This document shows, piece after piece, positions 33,484 through 42,994 of a stretch of 64,000 nt of DNA (position 1 is its first letter; each line of letters opens with the position of its first letter). The stretch comes from JAVBKX01 sp031553835 (GTDB taxonomy: Bacteria; Bacteroidota; Bacteroidia; Bacteroidales; Azobacteroidaceae). The position numbers and the translations under genes are program-made. Under the pieces are notes generated by a model that searched no databases, had not been told where the DNA came from, and saw only the letters and a program-made list of their open reading frames with translations. Location of the stretch: positions 74,239 to 138,238 of the forward strand of contig JAVBKX010000006.1 in assembly GCA_031553835.1 (NCBI GenBank), given 5' to 3'.

Positions 33484-36400
33484 TTATAAATTGGAAATAA
33501 TATAAGTTGCTCCTTTTGTCGTAGGAAAAGATATTTTATCTCCGGAAATAATAGTCGGGGTGATTTGATTACCACCTTGTTGACTAATATTGAAATGTTG
33601 AATGCCATTATATTTAATGATACAATCATTTCCGGAATGGGATATAATTTCCATCGTTTCCAATACTTTATTATCCCATTGACAATTGATTTCGAAATTA
33701 CCGCGTGCTTTTATGCCTTTAAAAATTCCCACAGGCCAGGCATCAGGCAATGCGGGAAGAATTTCGATACAATCGCCCTGACTTTGCACAAGCATTTCTG
33801 TCATTCCGGCGGTAGAACCGAAGTTCCCGTCAATCTGAAAGGGTGGGTGAGTGTCGAACAAATTGTACATGGTCGATTCTTTGAGAATTTCTTCCACTAA
33901 TTTATGCGAACGATTTCCGTCGCGCAAACGCGCCCAAAAATTAATTTTCCAGGCTTTACTCCAACCTGTACCGCCATCACCTCTTGTGTTCAGTGTTTGT
34001 TTCATTGCTTCTACATAACGATCCTCTTCACCACTTCTTCCTGCAATAATCTGCGTTCCGGGATGAAGCCAAAATAAATGATTGGCATGCCGATGTCCGC
34101 CATCGCCGGTAATGTCGCGTTTGATTTCATCTTTCCATTCCATAAATTGCCCGGAAAGTCCGATTTGCGGGCCGGCTAATTTCGATTTAGCAATTTTGAT
34201 TTCTTCCGTCTCAGGGGTATTTTTGCCTAATATTTCACTGGATTTAATCACCATATCAAATAATTCCCAAATAATAGCCTGGTCACAAGAGGCGCCGAGG
34301 GAATATGCTCCATGTTCGGGAGAATACGATGGATTGGCTACTAAACTTCCGTCACGGGAATCGCGCCACAGATTATCGACCCAGAACAGGGCGGCCTCCA
34401 GCATCGTGTTGTAGTTTTTTTCCAGGAATTGTTTATCTTCATTAAACCGAAAATATTCCCATATATCCTGACAAAGCCAGGCTGCAGCAGCGGGAAAATA
34501 AAAACCTTCGTACCAATTTCCGGGTGCAGTATTTCCCCAAATATTGTTTTCATGATGATCGACCCATCCTCTGACAAGTCTTCCATCTTGTTTGCAATAA
34601 TACTGCTGAGCTGTTAATTTTCCCCTGGGTACTAAACTGTTAATGTATTCAACCAAAGGTAAATGACAACTGCTTAAATTGGTCTGTTCGGCCAACCAGT
34701 AATTCATCTGTAAGTTGATATTCGTGTGATAATCAGCATCCCAGGGAGGAGTTAGTCCATCGGCCCATACACCTTGCAGATTGGCCGGCAGGGTATTCTC
34801 ACGCGATGAAGCAATCAGCAAATACCTGCCATATTGATAATATAAAGTTTCCAAGTACAGATTTTCTTCCGGAGTATTTGTTTTTCCGTATCCGAAAATA
34901 AGACTGTTGGTCGTTTTAACCGGAGGAACCACTATGTTGTTGAGAGAAAGTTCCATACGATTATATAATTCTTTATAATCCTGTTGGTGCTCCGATAACA
35001 ATTGGGTAAATCCTTTTTTAGATGCTGTGATAATTCGTTGATTGACAATATTTAGCGGATCTTCATTCGAGAAGTAATTGAAACTATTATCCATACATTG
35101 CACATAATTAGTTGCTGCAGACATGATGACGAGGATTTCGTCGGCGTTATTCACCGTGATTTTACCATTTGACGCCGTCATGTTTCCGCCTGTTGGAATA
35201 ATTTTGAACTGTTGGGCGAATTTCAATCCTTTGCGAACTGAAGGATTATGATCTGAAGGGTATCCGGTCAGCGTAATCATATCGTTTTCTGCAGTAATGG
35301 TAGCTTTCGATTGCAGGGTCGTAATCCAGAAAGTTTTGGACAGTTTTCCGTTTTGATCTGCCGATAATTTTATAACCATCACATTATCAGGGTAATTCAT
35401 AAAATACTCGCGGGCATAAGCAATATTATCCTCCTGATAGGTTACACTTGCGAGAGCATTATCTATATCCAATATTCGGGAATAATTGGTATAAGGCGTT
35501 AACAGAGAGGCGTTTTCATTATTCAGTATAATTTCACTTAATTGAGGCGGATTGCCTGAGGCGGAAATTTCTTTGAGAATCAATTTAAAATATTTGCAGG
35601 TAACAGTTGCCGGCAAGGTAAACGTTTTGGTTTGTCTCCTACTGTCAAATGTGATGCCGGTTTGGACGTCAAGTTTTACAAATTTCGAATCCTCATTTTC
35701 GTTTGCGCCCCACAACTCCCACGCTTTAGGATCCCGCCCGGGCACATCATTTCCGGAAACTAAGCTATACGATCCGGTAGTAAAAGGGATGTCATATTCC
35801 CATTTTATATAACAAGGAACTTGTTTAAAACCTTGATCGGCATACCATTTTGTTTCCAAATTACCATCGAAGAGAGATACCACTTTTTCCCCGGCTCCCG
35901 GATTATCGCAATCGGATTGTATGTTGACAACCAATGGTGTGGTTATTAATGCATTAGAAATATTCAAATTACAGATCGCCTGATATGATCCAAAATTATC
36001 TTTTTGTCCCATGAGGACATTGATCTGGCTTTTCATCTGGGCATTTTCCGTAGAATAATCGCTTGCAATCACTTTACCTGAGGCATCTAAATAAGCTGCA
36101 TTCGTTTCTGAAAAAACAGTCATTTTATCTTGCAATCCCTGACGAAGATTTTGCAGATTTTGCCTGATATTGGCAGCGGTTCCTTTATGTCCACCGTCAT
36201 AATTAGCGTTGGCGCCCGGTCCACCCGACCATAAAGTATGTTCGTTGAGTTGAATCACATCCACATTGACACCACCATAGATCATGGCACCCATGTAACC
36301 ATTTCCGATAGGAATGGGTAACGCTCTGTTAATTCGGAAATTAGTTCGTTCGGCATCCGGCATTCCATCCGGAGGATTGTTATCCCACGCTTCGGCCGGA

Positions 36401-36522
36401 ACGTCATAGATCGCTTTTAATTCCGGTTTGTTGAGTGTAATAGGATTAGTAGCCTGGCTGTTTGACAGCGAAGAGGTTACCAACATGGCGATGATAAGAG
36501 TAAGAAAATGTGCATTTTTCAT
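33484..36522 (-). CDS. Glycoside hydrolase family 95 (alpha-L-fucosidase/galactosidase) with inserted F5/8-type C domain
   Basis: 1012 residues from ATG 36520-36522 (signal peptide MKNAHFLTLIIAMLVTSSLS). GH95 sequence starts with ALPIPIGNGYMGAMIYGGV and QLNEHTLWSGGPG, and the (alpha/alpha)6 catalytic barrel has NLQGVWADGLTPPWDADYHT with the catalytic-region NxN motif, and FQIDGNFGSTAGMTEMLVQS. Residues ~200-338 are a discoidin-like (F5/8 C) carbohydrate-binding domain inserted inside the N-terminal beta domain (VVSLFDGNLETKWYAD, YFKLILKEI). It removes alpha-linked fucose or galactose from plant or host glycans outside the inner membrane. It lies 13 bp upstream of the T9SS gene on the same strand. 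Confidence 0.88.
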   Translation of the reverse strand: MKNAHFLTLIIAMLVTSSLSNSQATNPITLNKPELKAIYDVPAEAWDNNPPDGMPDAERTNFRINRALPIPIGNGYMGAMIYGGVNVDVIQLNEHTLWSGGPGANANYDGGHKGTAANIRQNLQNLRQGLQDKMTVFSETNAAYLDASGKVIASDYSTENAQMKSQINVLMGQKDNFGSYQAICNLNISNALITTPLVVNIQSDCDNPGAGEKVVSLFDGNLETKWYADQGFKQVPCYIKWEYDIPFTTGSYSLVSGNDVPGRDPKAWELWGANENEDSKFVKLDVQTGITFDSRRQTKTFTLPATVTCKYFKLILKEISASGNPPQLSEIILNNENASLLTPYTNYSRILDIDNALASVTYQEDNIAYAREYFMNYPDNVMVIKLSADQNGKLSKTFWITTLQSKATITAENDMITLTGYPSDHNPSVRKGLKFAQQFKIIPTGGNMTASNGKITVNNADEILVIMSAATNYVQCMDNSFNYFSNEDPLNIVNQRIITASKKGFTQLLSEHQQDYKELYNRMELSLNNIVVPPVKTTNSLIFGYGKTNTPEENLYLETLYYQYGRYLLIASSRENTLPANLQGVWADGLTPPWDADYHTNINLQMNYWLAEQTNLSSCHLPLVEYINSLVPRGKLTAQQYYCKQDGRLVRGWVDHHENNIWGNTAPGNWYEGFYFPAAAAWLCQDIWEYFRFNEDKQFLEKNYNTMLEAALFWVDNLWRDSRDGSLVANPSYSPEHGAYSLGASCDQAIIWELFDMVIKSSEILGKNTPETEEIKIAKSKLAGPQIGLSGQFMEWKDEIKRDITGDGGHRHANHLFWLHPGTQIIAGRSGEEDRYVEAMKQTLNTRGDGGTGWSKAWKINFWARLRDGNRSHKLVEEILKESTMYNLFDTHPPFQIDGNFGSTAGMTEMLVQSQGDCIEILPALPDAWPVGIFKGIKARGNFEINCQWDNKVLETMEIISHSGNDCIIKYNGIQHFNISQQGGNQITPTIISGDKISFPTTKGATYIISNL

Positions 36523-36756
36523 AAGCAATTTTTTTATTGAAATACAAGACACAAAGGCAGAAGATTAAAAATAAAACCTTTTACCTTTACATTGGATATG
36601 CAAATATAAGGGTGTGGCATTAATATGTGAATTAAATTTCGGTTAATAAAAAATTAATCTTTTGATTGGGAAAGCAAGGATCGTGATTTTAATAAATATT
36701 AACAAAAAAGAATTTTATCTTTGTGATCTCTAATAAGAGAGTTGAATATAAAATAT

Positions 36757-37782
36757 ATGAAGAGGAAAATTATTTGGCTCAGCCTTGCTCTGTTTGTTCT
36801 GATTATTCTTATGATCGCAGGCATTATTTACCAAAAGCTCTATGCACCGTTTTTCAACATCAAAGAAACCGTCTATGTGTACATTGATGATCGCAAAGAT
36901 TACCGGGACTTACTCATGCAATTAGAATCTGTAGCTAAAGTGAAAAATATTGACTTGTTTGAGCAACTGGCCAAAACGATGAAATATCCCGAAAATATGA
37001 AAACCGGACGGTATGCTGTTTCTCCGGATATGTCATGTAAAATACTGTTGCAACGGTTGCGAAACGGAACTCAAACTCCTTGCAATATTACATTTAATAA
37101 TATTCGTCTGAAAAAAGATTTGGCCGACAGGCTGGGAGAGCAAATGATGTTTGGTTCGGAAACATTGTTGGCTCAGTTAAATGATTCTGCCGTTTGCGCT
37201 TCATTGGGATTTAATACAGAAACCGTTCTTTGTATGTTCATACCTAATACCTATCAATTGTACTGGAATATGCCTGTAGATGGGTTTTTGAAACGGATGA
37301 AAAAAGAATATGAACGGTTTTGGACTCCCGAACGTTTGGCAAAAGCACAACAAATTCCATTGACTCCGGTACAAGTTTCGATTTTAGCATCCATTGTAGA
37401 AGAAGAGACTGCTTCTGCCGGTGAATATCCTGTAGTTGCCGGATTGTATATCAATCGATTAAGACAAGGCATGTTGTTGCAGGCCGATCCTACGGTAAAA
37501 TATGCCGTAGGTGATTTTGCATTAAAACGGATCTTAAATGTTCATTTACAAACTGAATCTCCATATAATACTTATATGCAAAGCGGTTTGCCTCCGGGAC
37601 CGATCCGGATACCTTCTATTGCAGGACTGAACGCTGTTTTGAATTATCAGGATCATCACTATTTATATATGTGTGCGAAAGAGGATTTTTCAGGAAAACA
37701 TAATTTTGCAACTACATTGGCCGAACACAACCGGAATGCTGAAAAATATCGTACAGCCTTGAACCAGAGAGGTATTAAATAA
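36757..37782 (+). CDS. mltG: Endolytic murein transglycosylase MltG (YceG-like)
   Basis: 341 residues from ATG 36757. One N-terminal membrane helix (IIWLSLALFVLIILMIAGII) anchors it to the inner membrane. The YceG fold follows, with the active-site segment ILASIVEEETASAGEYPVVA (catalytic Glu) and LLQADPTVKYAVG and SPYNTYMQSGLPPGPI. It cuts nascent glycan strands and sets their length. TATCTTTG at 36716-36723 is a likely -7 box. It is followed after 26 bp by a putative outer-membrane protein gene. Confidence 0.93.
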   Translation: MKRKIIWLSLALFVLIILMIAGIIYQKLYAPFFNIKETVYVYIDDRKDYRDLLMQLESVAKVKNIDLFEQLAKTMKYPENMKTGRYAVSPDMSCKILLQRLRNGTQTPCNITFNNIRLKKDLADRLGEQMMFGSETLLAQLNDSAVCASLGFNTETVLCMFIPNTYQLYWNMPVDGFLKRMKKEYERFWTPERLAKAQQIPLTPVQVSILASIVEEETASAGEYPVVAGLYINRLRQGMLLQADPTVKYAVGDFALKRILNVHLQTESPYNTYMQSGLPPGPIRIPSIAGLNAVLNYQDHHYLYMCAKEDFSGKHNFATTLAEHNRNAEKYRTALNQRGIK

Positions 37783-37808
37783 TTATTTATTCCCAATTTT
37801 GATTCTCA

Positions 37809-39023
37809 ATGAAACGATTCGTTTTTTTTCTGACATTGATTATTTCTTGTTCGTGTTTTGCTCAAACAGATTCAATTTCCATTGGGAAAAAGATAACTGA
37901 TTATAAACCATCCAAATCAGAATTAATTGCAAAAGGCCGGCAGATGCTGCTTGACGAGTTTTATGCCGGCAATATGGGTATTGTTACCAAGGTTATTGAT
38001 TATTTTGACAAAGAAATCAATGATAAATATACTGTTGCTTTATGGCCGGCCGAACGGCTTTTATTATACTATTGGGCAGGAGAATATGAAAAAATTATAG
38101 ACTTCAATGCTTATCAGGTAAATGAGCTGTCTGAATCAAGAACGCAACTGATAATTCGTCCCGCAGATCATGCTGTATATTATGAAGTGGCAGCGGCAAG
38201 CGTAGAGCATTACAATGAATTACTGGATGATATTGAACAGGCCGAATTTTCGGACGAGGCACAGGATTTTCTGGTTTTATTATTAGACAGGATACTTTCA
38301 ATGGATCATCCGGATTTCATTTCAAGGGAAAAACTCAATGACAATGCTGATAAATTCATAGCGGATTACCCTTATTCTCCGATGACCGACATTGTAAAAC
38401 AATATGTATTAGACAGATGGGAGATAGGAGACTGGGTTTTTGGAGTTAATTTTGGAGGAGGATATACTTTTACATCCGGTAATATGACCGATTATTTCAG
38501 ACCCCAAGCGAATATTTGTATGTCGGCAGATGTTTATTACAAACGCAGCGCCTTTTATTTTATGATACAAGGTGGTTTTGGTGACCTGCATAAAGATATC
38601 AGGATAAATGATGTAGATGTGTGGGAAAAAGGCACGCCGTCGGATGTTACTTCTATTGGTTTATGTCTGGGATATTCTATTTTTGATAATGCACGTTTAA
38701 GGATTACTCCTTTTGCGGGAGTTTCATTTGGCTTTGCCGAGCCAACAACATCAAACGATGATGAGGATGTGGAGCCATATTTGAAAGATTTTTCAATCGG
38801 CACATCTGTTTCTCAAATGTTTGGACTCAATGTTACTTATCGTTTCAAAGATCCTACAAAACCGGAGGACCATTATTATAGCATGGGTAGTTGGGGAATG
38901 AACCTGAGAGTCTCATACATCCCTTCTATATTGCGTCATGAAGGAAATCAATACGCCGGAGATGTTATTTTTTTGAGTCTTGGTGTAAATATAGATGCAT
39001 TTAACCTGAAAAAAAAGAAATAA
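37809..39023 (+). CDS. Outer-membrane protein with helical N-terminal and beta-barrel C-terminal part, unknown function
   Basis: 404 residues. The signal peptide ends after CSCFA (MKRFVFFLTLIISCSCFAQ), with Cys residues too far from a lipobox consensus to call it a lipoprotein. Residues ~25-200 are charged and helical, resembling TPR-like repeats. Residues ~205-400 alternate Gly/aromatic strands (FGVNFGGGYTFTSGNM, YYKRSAFYFMIQGGFGD, ITPFAGVSFGFAEP) as in porin-like barrels. The end is LKKKK instead of an aromatic residue, which is unusual for a barrel. I know no family name. It is probably in the mltG transcript. Confidence 0.7.
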   Translation: MKRFVFFLTLIISCSCFAQTDSISIGKKITDYKPSKSELIAKGRQMLLDEFYAGNMGIVTKVIDYFDKEINDKYTVALWPAERLLLYYWAGEYEKIIDFNAYQVNELSESRTQLIIRPADHAVYYEVAAASVEHYNELLDDIEQAEFSDEAQDFLVLLLDRILSMDHPDFISREKLNDNADKFIADYPYSPMTDIVKQYVLDRWEIGDWVFGVNFGGGYTFTSGNMTDYFRPQANICMSADVYYKRSAFYFMIQGGFGDLHKDIRINDVDVWEKGTPSDVTSIGLCLGYSIFDNARLRITPFAGVSFGFAEPTTSNDDEDVEPYLKDFSIGTSVSQMFGLNVTYRFKDPTKPEDHYYSMGSWGMNLRVSYIPSILRHEGNQYAGDVIFLSLGVNIDAFNLKKKK

Positions 39024-39060
39024 GTAGCACTCTGCATTTATTTATAGTTTCAAAGGATTA

Positions 39061-39100
39061 TGTCAAAATGTCAGTATTTGAACATTGGCAAGTCCTTTGC
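39061..39100 (+). promoter_or_regulatory. Candidate sigma-54-type promoter of clpB
   Basis: TTGGCAAGTCCTTTGCT (39085-39101) has GG at 39087-39088 and GC at 39099-39100, separated by exactly 10 nt, matching the TGGCAC-N5-TTGC pattern of RpoN promoters. A tandem TGTCA (39061-39065 and 39069-39073) lies just upstream. No TAnnTTTG element was seen between the previous gene and clpB. The start codon is 34 bp downstream. Confidence 0.5.
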
Positions 39101-39133
39101 TGTTTTTAAAACGACTACAAATACAGATAAATT

Positions 39134-41725
39134 ATGAATTTTAACAATTTCACAATTAAAGCACAAGATGTAGTGCAAAAAAGTATTGAGTTGACACGGC
39201 TGCATAATCAACAGTCAATTGAACCAGCCCACCTGATGAAAGCCATCCTAATGGAAGGCGAAAGCGTAGCCGGCTTTATTTTTCAGAAATTGGGGGTTAA
39301 TGCTCAAAATATCAATAATATACTGGATAGTGAAATAACTTCTTTTCCCAAAGTTTCCGGAGGTGAACCCTACCTGAGTCGCGAAACAAATGCGATATTG
39401 CAAAAAGCTGTGGATTTCAGTAGTAAAATGGGAGACCAATATGTTTCGCTTGAAGCTGTCTTTTTAGCTTTATTTGCAGAAAAAAGTTCTGTATCTACGA
39501 TGCTAAAAGATGCCGGAATAACTGAAAAAGGCTTGAATGCCGCGATCGACGAGTTGCGTCAGGGTAATAAAGTGACCTCTCAATCGGCGGAAGAAACTTA
39601 TCAATCCTTATCAAAATATGCCATTAACCTGAATGAACGCGCTCGTTCCGGCAAATTGGATCCCGTGATCGGACGGGATGAAGAAATCCGCCGGGTATTG
39701 CAAATTTTAAGCCGTCGTACTAAAAATAATCCCATTTTGATTGGTGAACCGGGTACCGGGAAAACGGCTATTGCAGAAGGATTGGCGCACCGGATTGTAC
39801 GAGGCGATGTGCCCGATAATCTCAAATCCAAACAAATTTTTTCGTTGGATATGGGAGCTTTAATTGCCGGAGCCAAATATAAAGGTGAATTTGAAGAACG
39901 GCTCAAATCGGTAGTCAATGAAGTGATTAAATCGGATGGTGAAATTATTTTGTTCATTGATGAAATTCATACATTGGTTGGTGCAGGAAAAGGGGAAGGC
40001 GCCATGGATGCCGCCAATATTTTGAAACCGGCTTTGGCGCGGGGCGAACTTCGTTCAATTGGCGCTACCACTCTCGATGAGTATCAAAAATATTTTGAAA
40101 AGGATAAAGCCTTGGAACGCCGTTTTCAAATCGTGATGGTCGAAGAACCCAGCGAAGCCGATACCGTATCCATTCTCAGGGGATTGAAGGAAAAATATGA
40201 AAATCATCATAAAATCCGTATTAAAGACGATGCGATTATTGCAGCAGTACATTTGTCGAGCCGCTATATTACCGACCGTTTCCTTCCGGATAAAGCGATC
40301 GATTTGATGGATGAAGCAGCAGCCCGCCTTCGGATGCAGGTGGATTCCGTACCGGAAGCATTAGATGAAATCACCCGTCGTATTACTCAATTAGAAATTG
40401 AAAGAGAGGCGATTAAACGTGAAAATGATAAGGCGAAATTAGAATATCTCAATAAAGAAATTGCAGATTTGCGCGAAGATGAAAGTAAATTCAAAGCCAA
40501 ATGGCAATCCGAACGTGAATTAATCAATAAAATTCAACAAAATAAAATAGATATTGAAGATCTCAAATTTCAGGCTGACAAAGCCGAAAGAGAAGGAGAT
40601 TACGGCAAAGTGGCCGAAATTCGTTATGGTAAATTAAAAGCCAAAGAAGAAGAAATTGAAAAATACCAGGTTGAATTACATAATATGCAGGGACAAACGG
40701 CCATGATCAAGGAAGAAGTGGATGCGGATGATATTGCAGATGTGGTTTCTAAATGGACGGGCATTCCAGTCGGAAAAATGATGCAGAGTGAAACGGAAAA
40801 ACTGCTTCATTTGGAAGAAGAATTACACAAGCGAGTAATAGGACAGGATGAAGCCATAGCTGCCGTTTCGGATGCCGTACGGCGTAGTCGTGCCGGATTG
40901 CAGGATCCCAAACGTCCGATCGGTTCCTTTATTTTTCTGGGAACTACCGGAGTCGGAAAAACCGAATTAGCCAAAGCATTGGCTGAATATCTGTTTGATG
41001 ATGAAAATATGATGACGCGAATCGACATGAGCGAATATCAGGAAAAATTCAGTGTTACACGCCTGATCGGTTCACCTCCGGGATATGTCGGATACGAAGA
41101 AGGCGGACAATTGACCGAAGCTATCCGTCGCAAACCTTATTCTGTCGTATTATTTGATGAAATAGAAAAAGCGCATCCGGATGTGTTTAATATACTGTTG
41201 CAAGTATTGGATGATGGACGTTTGACTGATAATAAAGGGCGCGTAGTCAATTTCAAGAATACAATCATTATTATGACATCCAATATAGGTTCGACTCTGA
41301 TTAGGGAAAATTTTGAAAAAATGAACGCTTCCAATCGAGAAGAGACCATTGAAAAAACAAAGTCAGCCGTATTAGATTTGTTGAAACAAACCATTCGTCC
41401 CGAATTTCTGAACCGGATCGATGAAATCATCATGTTCACCCCATTGGACGAAACTGAAATCAAGGAAATTGTTAAAATACAGTTGAATAGTATTACGAAA
41501 ACTTTAGCGGAAAATGGGCTTCGTTTAGAATTTACCGATGCCGCCCTTGATTTTATTGCGCAAGAAGGATTTGATCCGCAATTTGGAGCCCGTCCCGTTA
41601 AACGAGTGATTCAACGACATGTACTCAACCAACTGTCTAAAGAGATTTTATCGCATTCTATTAATAGAAATAAACCCATTATAGTCGATAAAAAAGCAGA
41701 TGCGTTAGTATTTATGAATGAATAA
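39134..41725 (+). CDS. clpB: ClpB chaperone (Hsp100 disaggregase)
   Basis: 863 residues, full length. It extracts polypeptides from aggregates together with DnaK in the cytoplasm. Order: Clp_N double repeat (~1-145), first AAA+ domain (Walker A GEPGTGKTA at ~204, Walker B IILFIDEIHTLVGAG), long coiled-coil M domain (~400-525, LEYLNKEIADLREDE), second AAA+ (GTTGVGKTE at ~602, VVLFDEIEKAHPDVF) and the D2-small domain. It has no ClpP-binding IGF loop, so it is ClpB rather than ClpA/C. It is a single gene with a candidate sigma-54 promoter. Confidence 0.97.
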   Translation: MNFNNFTIKAQDVVQKSIELTRLHNQQSIEPAHLMKAILMEGESVAGFIFQKLGVNAQNINNILDSEITSFPKVSGGEPYLSRETNAILQKAVDFSSKMGDQYVSLEAVFLALFAEKSSVSTMLKDAGITEKGLNAAIDELRQGNKVTSQSAEETYQSLSKYAINLNERARSGKLDPVIGRDEEIRRVLQILSRRTKNNPILIGEPGTGKTAIAEGLAHRIVRGDVPDNLKSKQIFSLDMGALIAGAKYKGEFEERLKSVVNEVIKSDGEIILFIDEIHTLVGAGKGEGAMDAANILKPALARGELRSIGATTLDEYQKYFEKDKALERRFQIVMVEEPSEADTVSILRGLKEKYENHHKIRIKDDAIIAAVHLSSRYITDRFLPDKAIDLMDEAAARLRMQVDSVPEALDEITRRITQLEIEREAIKRENDKAKLEYLNKEIADLREDESKFKAKWQSERELINKIQQNKIDIEDLKFQADKAEREGDYGKVAEIRYGKLKAKEEEIEKYQVELHNMQGQTAMIKEEVDADDIADVVSKWTGIPVGKMMQSETEKLLHLEEELHKRVIGQDEAIAAVSDAVRRSRAGLQDPKRPIGSFIFLGTTGVGKTELAKALAEYLFDDENMMTRIDMSEYQEKFSVTRLIGSPPGYVGYEEGGQLTEAIRRKPYSVVLFDEIEKAHPDVFNILLQVLDDGRLTDNKGRVVNFKNTIIIMTSNIGSTLIRENFEKMNASNREETIEKTKSAVLDLLKQTIRPEFLNRIDEIIMFTPLDETEIKEIVKIQLNSITKTLAENGLRLEFTDAALDFIAQEGFDPQFGARPVKRVIQRHVLNQLSKEILSHSINRNKPIIVDKKADALVFMNE

Positions 41726-41813
41726 TTTTTTAGTCAAAATAAATGATGAAAAATGAATGTAGCATCATTTTATTGTACTACATTTGTTGCCATATTATAT
41801 AAACTACATATTT

Positions 41814-42920
41814 ATGAAAAAAGTATTTTTATTTGTTGTGTTAGCAGCATTGGTCATGGTATCTTGTACCGATAAACGTGCATATACTGTTACCGGAAAA
41901 TTTGCTACATCCGATTTTGATGGAAAGACTGTTTATTTACAGGAACGGGATTATAGTCAGCACAAACTGGTTTCGTTAGATTCTACTGTAGTAAAAGGTG
42001 ATCAATTTGAATTCAAAGGGATTGCCTCTGATACTCCGGCCGTACTGTTGGTTCGTTTTAGCAGTCAATATCAACCGGCGGTGTTCGTTGCAGAAGCCGG
42101 AAATATTCAGCTTGCCATTGATTCTACCATAGTTTCCAACGTTTCAGGTACTCAGACAAATGATAATTTACAGCAATTTTCCAATCAAATAGATCAAATA
42201 TTTGAAGAAGGGCAAACGCTTTATTCGCAGACAATGGAAGAATTGCAATCCGGTAAAATTGATCAAAAAGAAGCTGAAAGCAGACGGGATGCATCGATGA
42301 ATAAACTCAAAGACACCATTTATGGTTACATCAAGTCTTCTATACAGAGCCCTTTAGGCGAATATTTGCTGATGGATTATTCCTATTATCTTGATCCGGA
42401 ACAAAATGTCGAATTAATTTCAATGACTTCACCTGTATTTCAATCATTTGAAGATGTGAAAATGATGAAAAAAAGAGCAGAAGCTCAAATTGCCAGTTCG
42501 GCAGGGAAACCATTTGTCGATATTAAGGGAAAAGATTTTGATGGAAAAGAAATTTCATTGTCGGATTATGTTGGCAAGGGCAATGTTGTATTGCTTGATT
42601 TTTGGGCATCATGGTGTGGACCTTGCATCCGGTCTCTGCCTGGTTTAATTCAAACTTACCAAAAGTTCCAAAATAAAGGACTGACTATTGTAGGATTTTC
42701 TTTAGATGGAGACGGAGCTGCCTGGAAAGCTGCTACAGAAAAACATCAAATTCCCTGGTCTCAGTTTTCCAATTTGAAAGGATGGGAAGATGAATCGGCT
42801 TTAACTTACGGAATTAACAGCATTCCTGCTACAGTCTTAATTGGAAAAGATGGTATTATTATTGAGAGAAATTTGGAGGCTGATGCATTAAATGCCAAAT
42901 TAGAAAAACTGCTGAAATAG
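41814..42920 (+). CDS. TlpA-like thioredoxin-fold lipoprotein with DUF4369 domain
   Basis: 368 residues from ATG 41814. The signal peptide has a lipobox (LAALVMVSC), so it is probably anchored to a membrane facing the periplasm. The N-terminal DUF4369 domain covers ~25-125 (VTGKFATSDFDGKTVYLQE). A charged helical spacer leads to the C-terminal TlpA/AhpC-TSA domain with redox motif FWASWCGPCIRSLPGL and the cis-Pro segment NSIPATVLI. It is likely a periplasmic thiol-disulfide reductase that keeps secreted proteins or cytochrome maturation reduced. The family is greatly expanded in Bacteroidota. Confidence 0.9.
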   Translation: MKKVFLFVVLAALVMVSCTDKRAYTVTGKFATSDFDGKTVYLQERDYSQHKLVSLDSTVVKGDQFEFKGIASDTPAVLLVRFSSQYQPAVFVAEAGNIQLAIDSTIVSNVSGTQTNDNLQQFSNQIDQIFEEGQTLYSQTMEELQSGKIDQKEAESRRDASMNKLKDTIYGYIKSSIQSPLGEYLLMDYSYYLDPEQNVELISMTSPVFQSFEDVKMMKKRAEAQIASSAGKPFVDIKGKDFDGKEISLSDYVGKGNVVLLDFWASWCGPCIRSLPGLIQTYQKFQNKGLTIVGFSLDGDGAAWKAATEKHQIPWSQFSNLKGWEDESALTYGINSIPATVLIGKDGIIIERNLEADALNAKLEKLLK

Positions 42921-42994
42921 TTGAGAATGGAGAGTGGAGAATTGAGAATAAGTTAGCGTGGGTAAAATCATTCTCCACTCTCCACTCTCAACTC
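42921..42994. repeat. GGAGAATGG-family palindromic repeat
   Basis: TTGAGAATGGAGAGTGGAGA plus AT (42921-42942) matches the reverse complement of ATTCTCCACTCTCCACTCTC plus AA (42969-42990) at 21 of 22 positions. The left arm starts at the base after the TlpA-like stop codon. The right arm covers the last codons of folK on the other strand. It can fold as a two-way terminator between the convergent genes. Confidence 0.75.
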
